This document shows positions 10,666-19,914 of a stretch of DNA of 64,000 bases, one piece after another (position 1 is the stretch's first letter; the number at the start of each line of letters is the position of its first letter). Under the pieces are notes generated by a model, which worked only from the letters and a program-made list of their open reading frames with translations, searched no databases and had not been told where the DNA came from. Source of the DNA: Posidonia oceanica (taxonomy: Eukaryota; Streptophyta; Magnoliopsida; Alismatales; Posidoniaceae); assembly GCA_037176725.1 (NCBI GenBank), contig JAZBRS010000057.1, positions 89,115,501 through 89,179,500 of the forward strand, read 5' to 3'. A program made the position numbers and the translations under genes.

Positions 10666-11112
10666 AGCACCTGTGAGGAATATGAGAAGCTAGAAAAGCT
10701 AACGGATGACGCGGTAACCTGGCGTATCATCCCCTCCGTGGCTGAGTCGTTCACTGTCTTCTTCAGCACCCGCAACATGCGACTAGTCGTGCTGCCAGGA
10801 TTCACCGGGGGTGTGGAGTATCACCCTATCCGAGTCATGCGGTAGTTCGGATTCCCACAGGGTACCTTTGTCGACAACATAGCACCTAGGCTTCTTCAAA
10901 CCTATCCTCTTAATTCAACTGCTGCTACAACAGAACTTGCCAACCTGATGCGCCATGGAATGCAGTCGACGGACATCGCGGCTGCAAAAGTCTTAGGGTG
11001 CACCCCTGAGTATGTGACTGAGGTGCAGGGACTCTGGCCCATCAACGAGATCCCACCAGGCGCAGCTCTATTCCCTGATTCCAAGAGGTCAAAGAAAGTC
11101 CGAACCAGTTAG
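10666..11112 (+). pseudogene. DUF7745-like extra ORF of element A, C-terminal part
   Basis: Reading resumes after the solo LTR with EEYEKLEKLTDDAVTWRIIP, then FSTRNMRLVVLPGFTGGVEY and HPIRVMR, a stop, and FGFPQG. The order tryptophan-rich segment, LPGFTGGVEYHP, then R(Q)FGxPQ is the pattern I know from plant DUF7745 proteins encoded beside Gypsy polymerases. An in-frame TAG at about 10843 replaces a codon that is glutamine in relatives. The frame ends at the TAG at 11110. The following 250 bp to the CACTA element are non-coding. Confidence 0.65.
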
Positions 11113-12930
11113 CTTGTTGGTGCAGTTGCTTGTTCGGTTTTGAGTCATGCTGTATCTTGTTCGGCCTGCTATAGGCATGTAACCAGAACTTAATCAATGC
11201 AAATATGTTTTGTGCCATTTGCTTGGGTTTCAAGTTAGCTTTATGCATATATGTTCTTGCCAATCATGCCTTGGGCCTCTAGCCAGGTTTGCTGCCGGAA
11301 TGCCGCATGGGATGCATCGAGCAGTTCACAGAGTTAGTAGCAGCGACCAGGACTCTCAGTACAAGAAACACTACTAGAAATTTAAGGAATTGCGAGGAAA
11401 GATAGCGAGGACTCCGCGAGGAAATTTCCTAGCTAAATAATTGTGAGGACATTTCCTAGCAATGTCCTCGCTAAACATCCTAAAAATTTCACGCCCACGG
11501 CCCTTCTCCTTTTTCCCTCTATTCCTTTCTCACTCCTCCCCAAATCCCACGATCTCCTCCCAAACCAAACCCTTCCTCTCTTCTTCCTCCTCCTCTTCCT
11601 CTACGGCAGTTCCATCCCCAGATCTACCATGAAGCAGCCGTCCTCCCGCTCCTCCACCATCCCCAGATCTGCCATGAAGCAGATCGCACGTTGGCTTTCT
11701 TCCTCTCCAAAAATGACACCTCAAGTGAGGAGGTGGTTTTTTCTAGGGTTGTGGCAACGGCACCCCCTCCTCTCCCTCTCCCGCACTACTTCTTCAAGCC
11801 TCCTTTTCGATTCTCCCATTCTTCTCCGGTGAAGAGATGGAGAAGTCCCTAGACAGACGATCGGCCTTCGTTTACGAAGGTCAGATGTGCTTTGGATTCT
11901 TCTGTTCCTGCCCTTCTTTTTTGAAACAGAATCAATGTTCATTTTTTTTCTCTTCCTCTACTCTTTTTCCTGGAAGAAATTTGGTGTTGCAGTGGTTCCT
12001 TTCTTGTTTCCGGTTTGATGTCGTCGTCTGTTTTGTTGCGATCGGCCTTTGGTGGACGTTTTCGCCAAAGGTTTTGCTGTACAATGAGGTTGTTCGTCGA
12101 CTATAGTTGGTGCCGTCGCCCGGAATTTGATAATCGGTTTTGTGTTTCTATGTAGATCTCTAGCTGGAAGTTTTTTTTTTTTGCTTTCTCTTTTTTTTGT
12201 CCTTTATTTGGAAATTTCGGAATGGAATTGGTTTATTTTTTCTTTTTGTTCAATTCAGTAGTGAACTAGTGATGATTTGATTGCAACTATGCTGCTTTCA
12301 AGTCTCTCTACAAGTGTGATTTTTTTGATCTATGTGTTTCTGATGTGATTGTGGTGTTTGAATTATTCAGATGTTTGAAATGGATATAAGTTCGATCATG
12401 CTGGTAGATGTCTTATCCAATATATTAGTATAATAGAAGTAAAAAGAGCAAGCTTGGAATAAAACAAACTCCACTGGCTTGTTGTTTATGTTTATGTTTA
12501 ACATTGTTTATGGAGCAGCTCAATTTTGTTACACTACTAAGAATTCCAGCAAGGTAGTTTTTTTTCTTCGTTTTTAAACGTTTTTACTTAGCATGCCTTA
12601 GTCTGTATATTTTCCCATGATTCAAACATGGTTTTTTTTTAGACTTAAAAATTAATCTCGAGTCCTGTTGACATTTATCTGGACATTTAGATCTATAGAG
12701 TAGTTCATGAGATATCAGATGATATGAGGTTGTAAGATTACACATAACATGTAAATTGTCTATGAAGTAGTTCATAGTTATTGCACTTTTAGTGTATTTG
12801 ATTTTAGGTCAAGTTTTTTTTATTTTGTTTTACAAGCCTTTTTTGTTTAGCAAGGCTAATTTCACTTATCTTAAGTGAATTTCTTGTTGAGGTCCACTTG
12901 AAAACTTAGATCTATATTTGCTACATACAG

Positions 12931-13318
12931 GAAAACAATTTAATAAGCCAGATATTGTTTCTTCTTATTTGGATAGTGGCAGACCAGTGGATGAGGAAGG
13001 GATTCAGGTTGCCTTTCAACTCCTCCATGAAATAGAGGAGCATGTGCGAATTGGAATATGGGTTGGGGATTGTTTCATTTACAACAATTCATCGTGGCAA
13101 TTGAACTATTGTGTTGGTGGAGAGGTATTTGTTCATGCATTCTATGTAAAATTAAGTGCCTTTTTAAGATACATTTCATTTCATTTCTATGTTGTGATGT
13201 CATCAATAACAGTTCTGTCTTGATTATAGGTAACTACTATGTTTCACTTGGACTGTCCAAAGTACTTGCTAGATTGTACTTGTTAGGTTATCATGGCCAT
13301 GTCTAGTGGCAAGTCAAG
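12931..13318 (+). pseudogene. Captured coatomer beta'-subunit (COPB2) fragment, two exons
   Basis: Exon 1 (12931-13124), preceded by an acceptor-like TACATACAG and followed by GTATTT, encodes LDSGRPVDEEG, then a helix and GIWVGDCFIYNNSS and LNYCVGGE. I recognise this block from plant beta'-COP, where it follows the WD40 propeller. Exon 2 starts after TTATAG at 13230 with VTTMFHLDCPKYLL, the expected continuation, but meets a TAG at 13284. The rest (to about 13318) is frameshifted. The intact protein is a COPI vesicle coat subunit of about 900 aa; only about 80 residues are present. The introns show that genomic DNA was captured, not a cDNA. It lies inside the CACTA element together with the RBR fragment. 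Confidence 0.82.
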
Positions 13319-13765
13319 GTATGTCAGCAAATTGAACAAAGAATTTCTCAAACTTTATTGTCCAATACTTTTACAGCTTATGGTAAGTATTGTAGTTGTT
13401 GTCTGAATACTTTTGTCTCATGCTTACTTGTTTGAGTCTATGTGAAGTCAAGACTAGATGAGTTGGCCGATTGAATTTGTAAAGGACACTTTTCCTATTT
13501 ATTTAGTAAAATATTCTGGATTTCTAATTTTGATTTCCTGTGTATTGAATGCAATTAGAGATGGCAATAGATTGTTTATGGAAAGCCATGAATTAGTGTT
13601 TTGTTCAGTAAGGTAATTGTTCTTCAAACACTCTTTAGGGTACATGCAATTTTATCAGTATGCATTTCAATTTGTATCCTTGATGCAATTTCCAAAAAAC
13701 AATAATTACATTTTCCAGAAATTGTATTTCCTTATCTCATTTGTTTATGCTCTTGTATTTTGTAG

Positions 13766-13942
13766 ATTGTTAAATTAGCTGCCACTAGAATTAGAAGCTT
13801 GTCTGAAAAGTTACAATTGTCACACCAAGTTCAAGAATGTGTCTATTATCTCATCCAACAAATACTTAACCAAAGGACCTTCCTTTTTTTCAATCGGCAT
13901 ATTGACCAACTTATCCTCTATTGCTTCTATGGAGTTGCCAAG
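13766..13942 (+). pseudogene. Captured retinoblastoma-related (RBR) exon
   Basis: This is a 177-bp segment (59 codons, open throughout) between an acceptor (TATTTTGTAG) and a donor (AAG/GTATGT). It encodes [34 protein letters not shown] and [17 protein letters not shown]. The NRHIDQ-I-L-C-FYGVAK block is highly characteristic of the B pocket domain of plant retinoblastoma-related proteins, which bind E2F and LxCxE partners to control S-phase entry. Only this exon is recognised; no neighbouring RBR exons are seen. Being open with both splice signals, it could still be joined into a chimeric transcript of the CACTA element. It is 450 bp from the coatomer fragment, in the same orientation. Confidence 0.85.
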
Positions 13943-14271
13943 GTATGTCTCCAGTGATAAAATTGTCATTGTGATAAATTAAAAATGGATAACATTTTCC
14001 TTTATAGTGGGATTAAGGCACAATTGATACCTGTTACTATGTTTACTATTTTAAAATGCAAAAATAGCAAGAGAGTTTCAAAGTTTTATTCATGTATGGA
14101 TCAAAAAAAAATTGACGATATGTTTTGCGAAAGTTGATGTGTGTACATGTTTCATAATCATCTAATTTTGATTATATTACTTTGTTGGTTCATATTTTTC
14201 AATTTGAATTATAAATCCACATTCGATCAGTATGGTTCATTTGAAGTTGCTTTGTTTGTAGCCTTACATGC

Positions 14272-14318
14272 TAGGGAGGAGGAGGAGGAGGAAGAGGAGG
14301 AGGAGGAGAAAGAGAAAA
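14272..14318 (+). repeat. GAG/GAA trinucleotide-rich tract
   Basis: An imperfect run of GAG and GAA triplets within the CACTA interior. It gives a glutamate-rich open frame that is probably not a protein. Confidence 0.7.
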
Positions 14319-15324
14319 GAGACGAGGAAGGAAAAAGAGTTGTTGGGTCCAAGAGAGAGAAAGATGGTACTCTGCAACATGAGGCGCCATGGCTGGCAAC
14401 TCCCCCTTCACCCCTTGCAGGTCTTCTTCTTCTTCTTCTCTAAATGTCTAGAGCGTTTCTTTTCCAACCCATCTGTAGTTGGGTTTCAGAGTTCAAGTCG
14501 TTCTGGAATCTATGGGGTTTGGTTGAGCTATTATCTGTGCTTAGATCAAGTTGGTATTTTGGAAGTCCCGTACATAAAGTTTAGGATTGGAGAAGCGTGT
14601 TCTAGATGATCTAGGTTTAGCTATAGTTGATATATTACAGTTACTTGATTACCCAAAACCCTTCTTCTGTAGCTATTTGTAGAAAGGGGAACAACGATTG
14701 CTATCTTTGTTTGCTGGTTTGCTGATAAAAAAAGAATGATGCATTAGTTGGACTCGAAGCTACATATAAATGCAACATGTCCTTTGATCTATTTCAGTCG
14801 ATGTTGTGTCTGTTTTGCAGACCTTGTTCTTAAAGACAATAGCTTTTCAAGATTTTTTGTGGTTAAAGTTAACTTGGTAGTTTTTAAATTTTTATAGAAT
14901 ATGTGATGGATTTAATGCCTATTTATATATTTATCATTAGGAATATTGATAATTTTTTTTAATTTTTTTTTTATAATTTGTGAGGACTTAGCGAGGAAAT
15001 TTTCCTCGCTAAGTCTTCACAATTTTTAATTTTTTTAATTTTCTTAAATTTTTTGCGAGGAAATAGCGTGTACTTTGCGAGGAGATTACAGATAATAGTG
15101 AGGACATTGCGAGGACTTTATTTCCTCATTAAGTCCTCGTAAAATTATAGCGAGGATTTAGTTAGGAAATTTGCTCGCAAATGGCTTTTAACGATGTAGC
15201 ATTTTGCGAGGACTTCGTGTCCTCGCAATGTCCTCGTGAAGGCGATTAGCGAGGACATTGCAAGGATTTGGGGAGGACTTCGTGTGGACATCTGTCCTCA
15301 CGATTTCCTGTTTTTCTAGTAGTG

Positions 15325-15640
15325 GAAGTTGCAAGAAAACCCCCGCATTCTATCCAGATACTAGAATCATTGCGGACCAACGCCATCAAATCAAGCAAGG
15401 CCGCCGAACACCCTTAGCCAGATCATCACCGGGCTGGTACCCCTAACTACTCGTGTGGCAAACGTGTCAATTTTGTCAGCATTCTCCATTTTTTTCGATG
15501 CCAAGGGCGCTTCAGCTGTCCCCTGGTATCATTCCTAATACCAGGGGCATTTTTTTGCTGCCCTATGGTATCACTCCCTCCCTTTCTTTTGGTCAGTAAG
15601 TCCGCGTACTTACTGGCTAGCCCTTTCTTCTTGCATGACT
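15325..15640 (+). other. Element A 3' spacer, shared with element B
   Basis: This is the continuation of element A after the CACTA insertion. The part at about 15490-15575 (GGCGCTTC.GCTGTCCCCTGG and GCTGCCCTATGGTATC) is found in reverse complement in element B at about 30085-30170. It marks the two elements as members of one family. No coding content. Confidence 0.65.
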
Positions 15641-18625
15641 CTCTAGAGTCCAGCCTGCTTACTTCCTCGGGTGAGGATAAGCCTACTTGCTTCCTCGGGC
15701 AAGGATAAGCATTTTCCTTTGCACGACTTCGCTCCGGGCGGACGGAGTCCCGTTTGCTTGCTTCCTCAGGCGAGGACAAGCCTTTTCCTTTGTGCGACTC
15801 CGCTCTGGGCGGACGGAGTCCCGTTTGCTTGCTTCCTCCGGCGAGGACAAGCCTGCTTGCCTCCTCAGGCGAGGATAAGCCTTTTTCCTTTGCACGACTT
15901 TGCTCCTGGTGGACGGAGTCCCGTTTGCTTGCTTCCTCAAGCAAGGACAAACCTGCTTGCTTCCTCGGGCGAGGACAAGACTTTTTCTTTGCGCGACTCC
16001 GCTCTGGGCGGACGGAGTCCCGTTTGCTTGCTTCCTCGGGCGAGGACAAGTCTGCTTGCTTCCTCGAGCGAGGACAAGCCTTTTCCTTTGCACGACTCTA
16101 CTCCGGGCGAATGGAGTCCCGTTTGCTTGCTTCCTCGGACGAGGACATGCTTGCTTGCTTCCTCGGGCGAGGACAAGCCTTTTCCTTTGTGCGACTCTAC
16201 TCTAGGCGGACGGAGTCCCGTTTCCTTGCTTCCTCGGTCGAGGATAAGACTACTTGCTTCCTCGGGCGAGGATAAGCATTTTCCTTTGCGTGACTCTGCT
16301 CCGGGCAGACGGAGTCCCGTTTGCTTCCTTCCTCGCGCACGAACAAGCTTGCTTGCTTCCTTGGGCGAGGACAAGTCTTTTCCTTTGCGCGACTCCGCTA
16401 CGGGCGGACGAAGTCCCGTTTGCTTGCTTCCTCGGGCGAGGACAAGCCTACTTGCTTCCTCGGGTGAGGATAAGCATTTTCCTTTGCACGACTCTGCTTC
16501 GGGCGGACGGAGTCCCGTTTGCTTGCTTCCTCAGGCGAGGACAAACCTGCTTGCTTCCTCGGGCGAGGACAAGCCTTTTCCTTTGCGCAACTCCGCTTTG
16601 GGCGGACGGAGTCCCGTTTGCTTGCTTTCTCCAGCGAAGACAAGCTTGCTTGCTTCCTCGGGCGAGGACAAGCCTTTTTCCTTTGCGCGACTCCGCTCCG
16701 GGCGGACGGTGTCCCGTTTGCTTGCTTCCTCAGGCAAGGACAAGCCTACTTGCTTCCTCGGGTAAGGACAAGCCTTTTCCTTTGCGTGACTCTGCTCTAG
16801 GCGGACGGAGTTCCGTTTGCTTGCTTCATCGGGCGAGGACAAGTCTACTTGCTTCCTCAGGTGAGGACAAGCCTTTTCCTTTGCACGACTCTGCTCCAGG
16901 TAGACGGAGTCCCGTTTGCTTGCTTCCTCGGGCGAGGACATGCCTGCTTGCTTCCCCAGGCAAGGACAAGCCTTTTCTTTTGTGCGACTCTGCTCCGGGC
17001 GGACAGAGTCCCGTTTGCTTGCTTCCTCGGGCGAGGACAAGCCTACTTGCTTTCTCGAGCGAGGACAAGCCTTTTCCTTTGTGCGACTCTACTCCAGGCG
17101 GTCGGAGTCCCGTTTCCTTGCTTCCTCGGGCGAGGATAAGCCTACTTGCTTCCTCGGGCGAGGATAAGCCTTTTCCTTTGCGCGACTCTACTCCGGGCGG
17201 ACGGAGTCCTGTTTGCTTGCTTCCTTGGGCGAGGACAAGCCTTTTCGTTTGTGCGACTCCGCTCCGGGCGGACGGAGTCCCGTTTGCTTGCTTCCTCAGG
17301 CAAGGATAAGCCTGCTTGCTTCCTTGGATGAGGACAAGCCTTTTTCCTTTGCGTGACTCTGCTCCGGGCGGACGGAGTCTCGTTTGCTTGCTTCCTCAGA
17401 CGAGGACAAGCCTGCTTGCTTCCTCGGGCGAGGACAAGCCTTTTCCTTTGAGCGATTTCGCTCCAGGCGGACGGAGTCCCGTTTGCTTGCTTCCTCGAGC
17501 GAGGACAAGCATGCTTGCTTCCTCGGGCGAGGACAAGCCTTTTCCTTTGTGCGACTCTGCTCCGGGTGGATGGAGTCCTGTTTGGTTGCTTCCTCGGGTG
17601 AGGACAAGCCTTTTCCTTTATGCAACTCCGCTCCGGACGGACAGAGTCCCGTTTGCTTGCTTCCTTGGGCGAGGATAAGTTTGCTTGCTTCCTCAGGCGA
17701 GGACAAGCCTGCTTGCTTCCTCGGGCGAGGACAAGCCTTTTCCTTTGCGCGACTCCGCTCCGGGCAGACGGAGTCCCGTTTGCTTGCGTCCTCGGGTGAG
17801 GACAAGTCTACTTGCTTCCTTGGGCGAGGACAAGCCTTTTCCTTTGCGCGACTCCGCTCCGGGTGGACGGAGTCCCATTTGCTTGCTTCCTCGGGCGAGG
17901 ACAAGCCTTTTCGTTTGCGCGACTCCGCTCCAGGCGGACGAAGTCCCGTTTGCTTGCTTCCTCAGGTGAGGATAAGCCTGCTTGCTTCCTTGGATGAGGA
18001 CAAGCCTTTTTCCTTTGCGTGACTCTGCTGCAAGCGGACAGAGTCCCATTTGCTTGCTTCCTCAGACGAGGACAAGCCTGCTTGCTTCCTCGGGCAAGGA
18101 CAAGCCTTTTCCTTTGAGCGATTTCGCTCCAGGCGGACGGAGTCCCGTTTGCTTGCTTCCTCGAGTGAGGACAAGCATGCTTGCTTCCTCGGGCGAGGAC
18201 AAGCCTTTTCCTTTGTGCGACCCTGCTCCGGACGGACGGAGTCCCGTTTGGTTGCTTCCTCGGGTGAGGACAAGCCTTTTCCTTTGCGCAACTCCGCTCC
18301 GGATGGACAGAGTCCCGTTTGCTTGCTTCCTTGGGCGAGGACAAGTCTGCTTGCTTCCTCGCGCGAGGACAAGCCTTTTTCCTTTGCGTGACTCCGCTCA
18401 AGGCGGACGGAGTCCCATTTGCTTGCTTCCTCGTGCGAGGACAAGCCTGCTTGCTTCCTCGGGCGAGGACAAGCCTGCTTGCTTCCTCGGGCGAGGACAA
18501 GCCTTTTCCTTTGCGCGACTCCACTCCCGGCAGATGGAGTCCCGTTTGCTTGCTTCCTCGCTTGAGGACAAGCCTTTTTCCCTTGCATGACTTCGCTCTA
18601 GGCGGACGGAGTCCCGCTTGCTTTG
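15641..18625 (+). repeat. Large composite tandem array (about 100-bp unit) in element A
   Basis: About 30 imperfect units made of two modules: a roughly 30-bp module GCTTGCTTCCTCGGGCGAGG...CAAGCCT, present once to three times, and a roughly 44-bp module with TTTCCTTTGCGCGACTCCG then CGGACGGAGTCCCGTTT. The usual spacing between GGAGTCCCGTTT blocks is 71 or 98-102 bp. A higher-order repeat of about 665 bp is visible (17325-17680 against 17990-18345, marked by the variant TTTGAGCGATTTCG). Units contain short palindromes (CCTCGGGCGAGG). Open frames of 200-364 codons on both strands are a result of unit periodicity and lack of stops, not genes. Confidence 0.9.
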
Positions 18626-18639
18626 CTTTCTCAGTAGAA

Positions 18640-19165
18640 GAGGAGATCCTCCCTTTTTTGCTTGCCTTCTTTCTCAACAGGAAAAGATGTCCCTTTTCTT
18701 GCTTGCTTTCTCTCTCAGCAAGAGAAGATGCCCTTTTCTTACTTACTTTTCTTGCTTGCTTTCTCTCTCAGTAGGAGAAGATGCCCCTTTTCTTGCTTAC
18801 TTTCTTGCTTGCCTCCTTTCTCAACAGGAAAAGATGCTCCTTTTCTTGCTTGCTTTCTCTCTCAGCAGGAGAAGATGCCCCTTTTCTTGCTTACTTTCTT
18901 GCTTGCCTCCTTTCTCAACAGGAAAAGATGCTCCTTTTCTTGCTTGCTTTCTCTCTCAGCAGGAGAAGATGCCCCTTTTCTTGCTTACTTTCTTGCTTGC
19001 CTCCTTTCTCAATAGGAAAAGATGTCCCTTTTCTTGCTTGCTTTCTCTCTCAGCCAAAGAAGATGCCCCTTTTCTTGCTTACTTTCTTGCTTGCCTTCTT
19101 TCTCAGCAGGAAAAGATGCCTCTTTTCTTGCTTGCTTTTCTTGCTTGCTTTCTTACTTAGCAGGA
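18640..19165 (+). repeat. Second tandem array (about 94-bp unit) in element A
   Basis: About five imperfect units with TTTCTCAACAGGAAAAGATG and CTCTCAGCAGGAGAAGATGC, at spacing 93-94 bp in the best part (18821, 18914, about 19008). It directly follows the larger array and shares the GCTTGCTT word with it, so it may have evolved from it. No gene. Confidence 0.85.
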
Positions 19166-19261
19166 AGAGACGCCCCCCTCTTCTTTCGCGCGTTCTCAGG
19201 ATTTTGCCCCTTCTATTTCGCACGACTCTAGCCGTTTGCTTGCTTCCTCGGGCGAGGACAA

Positions 19262-19435
19262 GCTATCTTTCTTCTCTTTCGGGCTAGTAGCCCTAACTGT
19301 CCGGACAACATCCGTCATAAATGTCAGGCGTCCTTTTTTTTGGGCTGATAACCCAAACTATCCGGCGACGAGTCCGTCAACTCTCTGGGTCGATAACCCA
19401 AACTATTCGGTGATGAGTCTGACAACTCATAATCC
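19262..19435 (+). repeat. About 50-bp repeat units shared with element B
   Basis: Three decayed units of the form GGGCTGATAACCCAAACTATCCGGCGA...GAGTCCGTCAACTC. In reverse complement they match the unit that forms arrays in element B at 29470-29830 and 31784-32035. The shared unit supports common ancestry of the 3' regions of A and B. Confidence 0.7.
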
Positions 19436-19789
19436 TTTGCATCCGCATCACGCATTAAGTTCCTTTGCCCCAGCATCGCACATGGGTTCTTTGCACTAGC
19501 ATCGCATGCATACTCGCACCATGTATTTTGCATGCATCCCCAGCAGGATCACATCTTGCACTATTTCCACATACATCAATACTACATTTCCTTATTCACA
19601 AGTATTCGCACACACATGTATCGCCCGTGTCTCCCCTAGTAGGGTTCAGCACGGCTAGCATTAGCGCATACATTGTATCAGCATTTGTACCAACATTTGC
19701 ATTTGCATTGCAGCAACGAGTCACGACTTTCGGTGCATCCGCCGAATAAGTGATTCACGCCAATAGCATTTGTGCTACTGCCAGTGTCA

Positions 19790-19914
19790 AGAGGGGTGTC
19801 TTGTCTACCCTGAGCCATGGTCTCGCTACGCTTGACCTCGCTCAGGGAGGGGTGTCTTGTCTATCTTGAGCCACGGTCTGGCTACGCTTGACCTCGCTCA
19901 AGGAGGGGGGCATC
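19790..19914 (+). other. Duplicated pre-PPT region and polypurine tract of element A
   Basis: A segment of about 60 bp (GGGGTGTCTTGTCTA.C.TGAGCCA, then GCTACGCTTGACCTCGCTCA.GGAGGGG) occurs twice in tandem. The second copy ends with the purine run AAGGAGGGGGG (19900-19910) and CATC directly before the LTR start at 19915. This fits the plus-strand primer site of a retrotransposon. The same region precedes the 3' LTR of element B in reverse orientation (28589-28650). Confidence 0.75.

Larger units (their letters stand above)
11369..15324. mobile_element. Non-autonomous CACTA (En/Spm) transposon carrying host-gene fragments
   Basis: The element is bounded by terminal inverted repeats CACTACTAGAAA (11369-11380) and TTTCTAGTAGTG (15313-15324), the classical CACTA signature. 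Both subterminal regions (about 11385-11480 and 14975-15300) carry many copies of GCGAGGAC / GTCCTCGC in both orientations, as expected for transposase-binding subterminal repeats. The 3-bp flanks are AAA and GAA, so a target duplication is only approximate. I see no TNPA or TNPD transposase. The interior has intron-exon structured pieces of coatomer beta' (12931-13318) and retinoblastoma-related protein (13766-13942), making this a Pack-CACTA-like gene-capturing element. The rest of the interior (about 11480-12930 and 13943-14975) is T-rich and unrecognised. Confidence 0.88.

Noticed and set aside
11443..12106. Possible third captured gene in the left part of the CACTA element
   Set aside because: The 129- and 89-codon frames are low-complexity or start inside subterminal repeats. 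I recognise no protein family.
11365..15328. A perfect 3-bp target duplication for the CACTA element
   Set aside because: The flanks read AAA and GAA, so only two of three bases match. The element call rests on its inverted ends and subterminal repeats.
15641..18625. CRISPR-like repeat array
   Set aside because: Repeats are imperfect, directly adjoining and without unique spacers, and the DNA is a plant retrotransposon.
15447..18774. Long open frames (up to 364 codons) on both strands
   Set aside because: They follow the tandem array unit in several frames and on both strands at once, and have only repeat-derived composition. No start context or domain supports a protein.
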